From Flavobacteriales bacterium (lineage in GTDB: Bacteria > Bacteroidota > Bacteroidia > Flavobacteriales_D > Sanyastnellaceae), in the NCBI GenBank assembly GCA_947457325.1, contig CANGVU010000132.1:1-5045 (forward strand): a DNA stretch of 5,045 bases. Direction: 5' to 3'. Shown piece after piece: positions 1 through 5,045 of the stretch. Within the stretch, counting starts at the first letter, position 1. Each line of letters starts with the position of its first letter. The notes below the pieces were generated by a model that was given only the letters and a program-made list of their open reading frames with translations, searched no databases and had not been told where the DNA came from. A program made the position numbers and the translations under genes.

Positions 1-42
1 ATTGCACATGGGATTAAAACATGACAAAATCAATTGTACAGT

Positions 43-99
43 ATGCGTAAAGCCATCCACACCATAATTCTAATGACTTTGACCCATTGTATTTGGGCA
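43..99 (+). other. Signal peptide of the GH92 enzyme
   Basis: Residues 1-19 have a short basic start (MRK), a hydrophobic stretch with several Ile, Leu and Met residues, and an Ile-Trp-Ala/Gln cleavage site that satisfies the -3/-1 rule. This predicts Sec export and a mature protein beginning at Gln20. A Cys at residue 16 is preceded by His, which argues against lipidation, so the mature enzyme is probably soluble rather than a surface lipoprotein. Confidence 0.75.
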
Positions 100-2940
100 C
101 AACCAGGCGAGCATTTTTACATCCAACAAAAATTGGATGAAATAGAACGTATTATGGATATTTCAAAAGCTGTTGGTTATTCACAATATGTCAATCCTTT
201 TATCGGAACTGGTGGACATGGGCATACTTATCCTGGTGCAACAGTTCCTTTTGGCATGGTGCAATTGAGTCCTGATACCCGCATAGATGGTTGGGATGGA
301 TGCGGTGGATATCATTATACAGATTCCATTGTTTATGGATTTTCTCATACCCATTTGCAAGGAACGGGAGTCAGTGATTACGGAGACATTTTGTTTACAC
401 CCAGTATCGGTAATCAACGCAAAAGCACCAAATGGTTGGATGCACTGGCGCAGGGATTTGATCACAAAAACGACGTGGCCACTCCAGGCTATTACAGCGT
501 TGTATTGAATGACAGTAAAATCAAAGCTGAATTAACTGCTACGCAGCGCACGGGAGTTCATCGCTACACTTTTCCTGAAGGAAAGAATGTACAGCTGTTT
601 GTTAACATGGCCTATCGCGATGATTTGAAATATTATGATTTGCAAACCATTGGTGATACAGTCCTATGCGGCTACCGCGTTTCCAAAGCATGGGCTGAGG
701 AGCAGCACACGTATTTCTACGCAGTCTTTAACCAACCCATCAAAGGTTTGGATCAGCTGAGTGAAATGACCACAGAAATGTTGGGCAATGATCGCAGAGA
801 CATTATTGAGATGATTCAAACCTTTCGATTGGATTTTGGAGAGATCCGTCAATTGGAAGTACGAGTGGGCATCAGTGGAACAGATGTAGAAGGGGCCAAA
901 AGAAACCTTTATGCAGAATCCAGAAAATTCAGTTTTGAGGAAATCGTATGGCAAGCCAAAGCCAAGTGGAATGAGAAATTAAGCAAAGCACCTTTCCCCG
1001 ATAACATTTCTGCTGCAACAGAAAATATGTTGACCAATTACTATACTGCGCTCTATCATTGTTATGCTGTTCCCAATGTTTGGAGTGATGTTGATGGCCG
1101 ATACCGTGGTGAAGACAAGCAGATTCATCAAGCCAATGGATATACGCGCTACACAGTCTTCTCCTTGTGGGATACTTTTCGTGCTTATCATCCTTTGATG
1201 ACTGTTTTGGAACCAGAGATTACCTTGGATTGGATCAAAACATTCTTGGCCATCTACCAAGAACGCGGTGAATTGCCCATGTGGGAATTGGCTGGCAATG
1301 AAACCTATTGCATGATTGGTGCTCACTCCATTTCAGTGATTTTGGATGCCTACGCCAACGGTATTCAAGGATTTGATACTGATTTGGCCTTGAAGGCCAT
1401 GATGGACGCCTTGAATGGACCCGAATTGGAAAAGAAACGATTCAAGGAAATGGGATTTGTTCCGGCTGATGAGTTCAGTGAATCGGTTTCTAAAACTTTG
1501 GAATATTGCTTCAATGCCTATTGCATTGCACAATTTGATTTTTTACTCCACAAGAATCCAGAAAGTGCGGTTTATAAAGAGTACATGAAGTATGCTCAAA
1601 ATTGGAAGAACATCTTTGATCCTGAAACGCATTTCATGAGACCACGTCGCAACGGTGGATTCATTTCATTTTTTGATCCGTATCAAGTGGATTTCAACTT
1701 TACAGAAGCCAATGCATATCAATATGCCTTATTTGTGCCACATGATGTTCAGACATTGATGGAATACCATGGCGGAAAAGAAAAATTTGGCCAATTCTTG
1801 ATGCAAATTTTCACTGCAAAACCACAAACAACCGGACGGGAGCAGGCTGACATTACAGGGCTTATTGGACAATATGCGCATGGAAACGAGCCGTCTCATC
1901 ATTATGCTTTTCTTTTTCCTTATGCTGGAGAACAATTTGACAAAGCGGGAAAGACGTTTTTAAAACAAATCATTGAGACATTGTACCAACCCAATCCTGA
2001 TGGCTTATGCGGAAATGAGGATTGTGGTCAAATGTCCGCTTGGTTGGTTTGTGCCATGAATGGCATATACAAGCCTGCACCTGGACAAGGAATCAAATGG
2101 ACGGCTTATAGTCCATATAAAAATATTTTTCGCTTGGGACTTTTGGATAGCATCGCTACCACGAATGTCAATCCATCGCGCATCATGACCACTCAAATCA
2201 TTCCATTGCCCATTATCAAAGGTCCTTCATTGAGCTTTACGCAGAATGCAACGATTGAGATTTTAAACGCTATGTCGGGAGTTAGCACCCAAGTTGAAAT
2301 TCTCAATAAAAAAGGCAAGGTGGTCAAAGCATTTGATTATGATAAGCCATTTGAGATATCTGAAGCCTGCACCATCAGGGCCAAAGCCACATCCAAAGAA
2401 TTGACTAGTAATTGGAGTGTCGCTGTATTTAACAAAAGAGACACTAAAAAGAGCATCACTGAAATTGCACAATACGACAACCAATATACAGGGGGCGGCA
2501 GAGATGCATTGATAGATGGTGCCTTTGGTGGTAAAGATTTTAGAACAGGAGGATGGCAAGGCTATTACGGAATACCCATGACAGTTACCGTGGATTTGGG
2601 TGAAAAAAGTCGTTTAGTCAAATCCATTGGATTAAGTGTTTTTCAGGACATCAAGACTTGGATTTGGTATCCCAAAATGGTACACTTTACCGCTATTCTG
2701 GACAATGGCGAAAAAGTTTCTTTGGGAAGTATAGCTTGCACTGACCAACAAGAAATTTATGGAAGTATGCAGCGCATGATCCAATGCGATGTTAAGGATA
2801 AAATGTACATCAAAGCCATTGAGATTACAGCTGAAACAGCCTTTGATGTTATTCCCAAATGGCACTTGGGACAAGGTGGTAAATCTTGGATATTTTCAGA
2901 TGAAATTGTAATTGATTACGCTGACGATAGAGAAAAATGA
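43..2940 (+). CDS. Secreted GH92 family alpha-mannosidase with C-terminal Fn3-associated-like and F5/8-type-C-like modules
   Basis: Exo-acting, Ca2+-dependent inverting alpha-mannosidase of family GH92, likely trimming mannose from glycoprotein N-glycans or mannans in the periplasm or outside the cell. ATG43 is preferred over the in-frame TTG34 because it opens a good type I signal peptide (MRK, hydrophobic core, cleavage near CIWA/Q at residue 19). Cys16 (LTHC) does not make a proper lipobox. GH92 N-domain signatures are VNPFIGTGGHGHTYPGA (50-66), GCGGYHY (86-92) and GFSHTHLQGTG (99-109). Catalytic-domain signatures are WDTFRAYHP (376-384), LPMWELAGNETY (411-422), FTEANAYQY (553-561), HGNEPSHH (613-620) and GNEDCGQMSAW (657-667). 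By recalled comparison with Bt3990, Glu555 is the likely general acid and Asp660 the base. Residues about 717-805 resemble the chitobiase C-terminal/Fn3-associated fold. Residues about 810-960 (TGGGRDALIDG, GGWQGYYG, WIWYPK) resemble a discoidin domain, possibly glycan-binding. Length of 965 aa suits this architecture. The frame is intact and the gene overlaps the next by four bases. Linkage specificity is not certain. Confidence 0.93.
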   Translation: MRKAIHTIILMTLTHCIWAQPGEHFYIQQKLDEIERIMDISKAVGYSQYVNPFIGTGGHGHTYPGATVPFGMVQLSPDTRIDGWDGCGGYHYTDSIVYGFSHTHLQGTGVSDYGDILFTPSIGNQRKSTKWLDALAQGFDHKNDVATPGYYSVVLNDSKIKAELTATQRTGVHRYTFPEGKNVQLFVNMAYRDDLKYYDLQTIGDTVLCGYRVSKAWAEEQHTYFYAVFNQPIKGLDQLSEMTTEMLGNDRRDIIEMIQTFRLDFGEIRQLEVRVGISGTDVEGAKRNLYAESRKFSFEEIVWQAKAKWNEKLSKAPFPDNISAATENMLTNYYTALYHCYAVPNVWSDVDGRYRGEDKQIHQANGYTRYTVFSLWDTFRAYHPLMTVLEPEITLDWIKTFLAIYQERGELPMWELAGNETYCMIGAHSISVILDAYANGIQGFDTDLALKAMMDALNGPELEKKRFKEMGFVPADEFSESVSKTLEYCFNAYCIAQFDFLLHKNPESAVYKEYMKYAQNWKNIFDPETHFMRPRRNGGFISFFDPYQVDFNFTEANAYQYALFVPHDVQTLMEYHGGKEKFGQFLMQIFTAKPQTTGREQADITGLIGQYAHGNEPSHHYAFLFPYAGEQFDKAGKTFLKQIIETLYQPNPDGLCGNEDCGQMSAWLVCAMNGIYKPAPGQGIKWTAYSPYKNIFRLGLLDSIATTNVNPSRIMTTQIIPLPIIKGPSLSFTQNATIEILNAMSGVSTQVEILNKKGKVVKAFDYDKPFEISEACTIRAKATSKELTSNWSVAVFNKRDTKKSITEIAQYDNQYTGGGRDALIDGAFGGKDFRTGGWQGYYGIPMTVTVDLGEKSRLVKSIGLSVFQDIKTWIWYPKMVHFTAILDNGEKVSLGSIACTDQQEIYGSMQRMIQCDVKDKMYIKAIEITAETAFDVIPKWHLGQGGKSWIFSDEIVIDYADDREK

Positions 2941-4121
2941 GTCAAGTATTTTTTGATTTGCATCTGGCTCAGACCACCCCATACCCTTTGGGTATTGACA
3001 TAGAGCGTGCTGATGGCATTTATTTGTATGGCCCAAATGGAGAACGTTACATTGATTTTGTTTCGGGTATTGGAGTTAACAATTTAGGACATGGTCAGCC
3101 AGAGATACTGGCCGCGATACATGAGCAAGTGGATCGCCACTTACACGTCATGGTCTACGGTGAATACATTCAACGTTCACAATCACTAGCCGCAGAAATT
3201 TTGGTTTCCATGTTGCCTGAGCAATTGGATTGCTGCTACTTTGTCAATAGCGGTGCTGAGGCCATAGAGGCAGCCATGAAATTGGTAAAACGTGTTACGG
3301 GAAGGACTGAGATTATTGCTTTTCAAGGTGCTTATCATGGCAATACCCATGGTGCCATGTCCATCAGTTACAATGAAAAGAAGAAAGGTGCCTTTAGACC
3401 CCTTCTACCCGATATTGCTTTTATCCGTTTAAATCATTGGGATGATTTGTCATTGATTACAACAAAGACGGCAGGGGTTTTCTTGGAAACGATTCAAGGT
3501 GATGCCGGAATCCGAATACCCAATCCTTTGTTTTTAAAGGCTTTAAGAACGCGATGCACAGAACAAGGTGCTATTTTGGTGTTGGATGAAATCCAATGCG
3601 GCATGGGCAGGACGGGAAAGGTATTTGCCTTTGAGCACTATGGCCTTGTTCCTGATGTATTGGTTTTGGGTAAGGCACTGGGAGGGGGAATGCCGATTGG
3701 TTGTGTAGTGAGTAATCGAGAGAAGATTGAGCAATTGAGTTTTGATCCAATCTTAGGTCACATAAGTACTTTTGCCGGACACCCTGTGGCGGCAGCTGCG
3801 GCGGCTGCGGCATTGCGGATATACAGAGATAGCGACATCGTTGACAGCGTTGAAGATAAAGGGGCTTGGATTGTATCGCAATTGAAAGGACATCCATTGG
3901 TAAAGGAAATCAGAAGAAAAGGATTTTATTTTGCCATAGATTTGGAGAGCGATCAAGTTGTTCAGCAGGTGGTTGAAAAATGTCTGTCAAAAGGGTTGAT
4001 TACTTTTTGGTTTTTGTCATGTCCTTGGTCGTTCAGAATAGCTCCCCCATTGACCATTCAGCAACAAGAAATGGAGGAATGCTTGAACATATTGAAGTGG
4101 GCATTGGATCAAAGTTGTTGA
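2937..4121 (+). CDS. Class III PLP-dependent aminotransferase (acetylornithine/4-aminobutyrate aminotransferase-like)
   Basis: Fold-type I, class III (omega) aminotransferase, cytoplasmic, moving an amino group from a donor to a keto acid or aldehyde through pyridoxal phosphate. The PLP site is complete: NSGAEA (104-109) for the phosphate, aromatic-His-Gly in AYHGNTHG (132-139) stacking on the ring, DEIQ with Asp217 pairing with the pyridine nitrogen and Gln220, Lys246 in GKALGGGMP as the Schiff-base lysine, STF with Thr278 from the partner subunit, and Arg367 in FRIAPPLTI as the likely carboxylate-binding arginine. Its 394 aa length is normal for the acetylornithine/GABA-aminotransferase group. 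The protein resembles the Bacteroidota set usually labelled only 'aspartate aminotransferase family protein', so the substrate should not be named from sequence; no arginine- or lysine-pathway neighbour supports ArgD. The start overlaps the mannosidase stop (ATGA) behind a purine-rich stretch, suggesting translational coupling. An eight-alanine run covers residues 285-292. Confidence 0.9.
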   Translation: MSQVFFDLHLAQTTPYPLGIDIERADGIYLYGPNGERYIDFVSGIGVNNLGHGQPEILAAIHEQVDRHLHVMVYGEYIQRSQSLAAEILVSMLPEQLDCCYFVNSGAEAIEAAMKLVKRVTGRTEIIAFQGAYHGNTHGAMSISYNEKKKGAFRPLLPDIAFIRLNHWDDLSLITTKTAGVFLETIQGDAGIRIPNPLFLKALRTRCTEQGAILVLDEIQCGMGRTGKVFAFEHYGLVPDVLVLGKALGGGMPIGCVVSNREKIEQLSFDPILGHISTFAGHPVAAAAAAAALRIYRDSDIVDSVEDKGAWIVSQLKGHPLVKEIRRKGFYFAIDLESDQVVQQVVEKCLSKGLITFWFLSCPWSFRIAPPLTIQQQEMEECLNILKWALDQSC

Positions 4122-4153
4122 GAAGATTGCAACAAAAATTCAATTTCGCGATT

Positions 4154-4161
4154 TAACTTTG
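4154..4161 (+). promoter_or_regulatory. Possible Bacteroidota -7 promoter box (TAnnTTTG) before the DUF3127 gene
   Basis: The sequence TAACTTTG matches the Bacteroidota -7 consensus TAnnTTTG and lies in the 44-base gap after the aminotransferase. It ends four bases before the ATG, so transcription would begin at or next to the start codon. The nearest upstream TTG (4127-4129) gives a 24-base spacer, longer than the usual 19-21, so the -33 element is poor. The same eight-base pattern also occurs inside the WYL gene at 4696-4703, showing that chance matches happen. Confidence 0.22.
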
Positions 4162-4165
4162 AAGC

Positions 4166-4543
4166 ATGGAATTAAGTGGAAAATTAAAATTGGTATTGAA
4201 CGAAGAAACTTTCGCCAGTGGTTTCAACAAGCGTTCTTTTGTTATTGCCGTAGAGAGCAATTATCCTTATGATGTTTGCTTTGACTTACTGAAAGACAAA
4301 GTGAGAATGATTGATGGATTTAATACCGGAGATGAAATTAAAGTAAGTTTTGACATCAAATCTCGTGAGTACAATGGCAAATGGTTTACAGGTGCCACCG
4401 CTTGGAGAGTGGAGAAAGTTGGTGCTGGAATGAGCAGTTCGGCTCCCACTTCGTCTGGAATGTCATCACCTCCTCCACCCGCTCCAATGAGTGCAGACCA
4501 ATTGGGTCCTGCTGGAATGGAAGAAGATGATCTTCCTTTTTAA
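4166..4543 (+). CDS. DUF3127 protein, predicted OB-fold-like, with SSB-like acidic C-terminal tip
   Basis: Small protein of 125 residues recognised as the DUF3127 family, whose function is not established as far as I know. Residues 1-83 form the conserved part, with beta-strand-like segments: a start of the form ELSGKLKLVL, then RSFVIAVES, and the strong family signature IKVSFDIKSREYNGKWF (58-74) followed by ATAWRVEK. This pattern resembles a single OB-fold strand order like that of SSB. Residues 85-114 are a low-complexity Gly/Ser/Met/Pro linker with PPPPAP at 102-107, and the last residues EEDDLPF (119-125) copy the layout of the SSB tip (E. coli DDDIPF). The start is fixed: a TGA in the same frame sits at 4160-4162 and ATG4166 is the first start after it. 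No Shine-Dalgarno sequence is seen. The WYL gene follows after 13 bases. Nucleic-acid binding is an inference from fold and tail. Confidence 0.87.
   Translation: MELSGKLKLVLNEETFASGFNKRSFVIAVESNYPYDVCFDLLKDKVRMIDGFNTGDEIKVSFDIKSREYNGKWFTGATAWRVEKVGAGMSSSAPTSSGMSSPPPPAPMSADQLGPAGMEEDDLPF
4519..4541 (+). terminator. Possible weak intrinsic terminator or attenuator overlapping the DUF3127 stop
   Basis: GGAAGA (4519-4524) and TCTTCC (4531-4536) can form a six-base-pair stem with a six-base loop, followed directly by TTTTT (4537-4541), whose last T belongs to the TAA stop. The stem is short and half AT, so it is weak. It lies in codons for the acidic EEDDLPF tail, and the purine run may simply reflect those codons. 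If real, it would reduce read-through into the WYL gene. Confidence 0.22.
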
Positions 4544-4556
4544 TTGAGCGCATAAC

Positions 4557-5045
4557 ATGCCAGCCAATAAATACGCCCTTATTCGGTATCGGGTTATTGA
4601 TCGTTGTTTAAACAACAGCGGTCGTCCCTACCCTTCACGCGATGCATTGCGCGAAGCGTGTGAGGAGGCGTTGTATGGCGCTGGTGCGGGAGCAGTATCT
4701 TTGAGTACCATAGACAAGGATATTTATGCCATGAAGAATGAAAATGAATTGGGTTATTTTGCTCCCATCGTTTTCAATCGTGAGCATGGAGGCTATTGCT
4801 ATTCTGAAGAAGGTTATTCCATATCACAGTTCAATGTTGGGGATGATGAGTTAAGTTCCATTCGCTTTGCAGCAGCCATTTTGGATCAATTTCGAGATGT
4901 CCCTGTTCTCAACGCTTATGGACATGCGATTGATAAAATCGTGAGTCGTTTGAGCATTTCCAGTCATGATGAAGAAGATTTGAATCAATACATTCAATTT
5001 GAACACAACATGACCAATCAAGGAGTCGACAGATTGATACCACTA
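4557..5045 (+). CDS. WYL-domain transcriptional regulator, N-terminal part (cut by window end)
   Basis: An open frame of 163 codons runs to the window edge without a stop. It matches the N-terminal half of the Bacteroidota WYL regulators. Residues 3-20 (ALIRYRVIDRCL) form the first helix, SRDALREACEEAL (27-39) the second, and SLSTIDKDIYAMK (48-60) fits the DNA-recognition helix of a winged helix-turn-helix. The wing covers about 65-90 (GYFAPIVFNREHGGY, then GYSI). A helical linker follows, and IQFEHNM with GVDRLIPL (146-163) matches the segment that leads into the WYL domain in relatives. The WYL motif itself would lie beyond the window, so that label rests on the N-terminal pattern. Family members usually have about 330 residues and bind DNA in response to a ligand, often a nucleic acid. 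The start is supported by an in-frame TGA at 4545-4547. The 13-base gap to the DUF3127 gene suggests co-transcription. Confidence 0.82.
   Translation, partial: MPANKYALIRYRVIDRCLNNSGRPYPSRDALREACEEALYGAGAGAVSLSTIDKDIYAMKNENELGYFAPIVFNREHGGYCYSEEGYSISQFNVGDDELSSIRFAAAILDQFRDVPVLNAYGHAIDKIVSRLSISSHDEEDLNQYIQFEHNMTNQGVDRLIPL

Noticed and set aside
1..42. Possible 3' end of an upstream gene (a TAA at 15-17 in one frame, a TGA at 22-24 in another)
   Set aside because: Only five to eight codons are visible in either frame, so neither can be supported as coding.
34..42. TTG34 as the mannosidase start
   Set aside because: It adds only three residues ahead of a typical signal-peptide start (MRK) at ATG43, and no ribosome binding site favours it.
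58..96. Lipoprotein signal at Cys16 of the mannosidase
   Set aside because: The residue before Cys is His, not Gly, Ala or Ser, and a better type I cleavage site follows at residue 19.
181..2874. Open frames on the - strand, and one in another + frame, inside the mannosidase gene
   Set aside because: They overlap a clearly coding GH92 gene, have no recognisable domains or start context, and look like shadows of its codon pattern.
3543..3956. Three overlapping - strand open frames inside the aminotransferase
   Set aside because: They lie opposite the conserved PLP-binding region and their translations show no family motif.
4115..4135. TTGTTG/CAACAA inverted repeat around the aminotransferase stop as a terminator
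   Set aside because: Six weak pairs with a nine-base loop, followed by A-rich sequence rather than a T-run.
4696..4703. TATCTTTG, a second TAnnTTTG match
   Set aside because: It lies inside the WYL coding region with no gene start after it, so it serves only as a reminder that the motif occurs by chance.
1..5045. CRISPR array, tRNA/rRNA, insertion sequence, attachment site or defence system
   Set aside because: No spaced direct repeats, RNA-gene signatures, transposase or integrase, or defence effector could be recognised. Nearly all of the window is accounted for by four ordinary coding genes.

Overview
The window looks like ordinary chromosomal DNA from a Bacteroidota bacterium, perhaps an environmental Saprospiria/Chitinophagia- or Flavobacteriia-like lineage. 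The class cannot be fixed from this sequence. The evidence is a secreted GH92 mannosidase with a C-terminal discoidin-like module, a DUF3127 protein (a family I know mainly from Bacteroidota), a WYL regulator of the Bacteroidota type, moderate to low GC, and no clear Shine-Dalgarno sequence ahead of the starts. All four genes lie on the + strand and are tightly packed.

Layout. Positions 1-42 hold no complete gene. From 43 to 2940 runs an exported GH92 alpha-mannosidase of 965 residues: signal peptide, GH92 N-terminal beta-sandwich, catalytic helical barrel, a chitobiase-C-terminal/Fn3-associated-like module and an F5/8-type-C-like module. Its stop codon overlaps, as ATGA, the start of a 394-residue class III PLP-dependent aminotransferase (2937-4121). 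A 44-base gap follows. It ends in a sequence resembling a Bacteroidota -7 box placed almost on the start of a 125-residue DUF3127 protein (4166-4543), whose acidic C-terminus ends in DDLPF like that of SSB. Thirteen bases later comes the N-terminal 163 codons of a WYL-type transcription regulator (4557-5045), cut by the window end.

How the genes relate. The first two genes are probably one transcriptional unit, but their products act in different compartments (envelope glycan trimming versus cytoplasmic amino-group transfer), so the overlap shows co-expression rather than an obvious pathway. The DUF3127 and WYL genes are probably a second unit, possibly with its own promoter. A putative OB-fold protein with an SSB-like tip next to a WYL regulator is the most thought-provoking part, because both families can be connected with DNA metabolism or stress. 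No defence effector, mobile element, CRISPR array, RNA gene or large repeat is visible. I see no convincing evidence of a new system here. The findings below are leads of modest strength.
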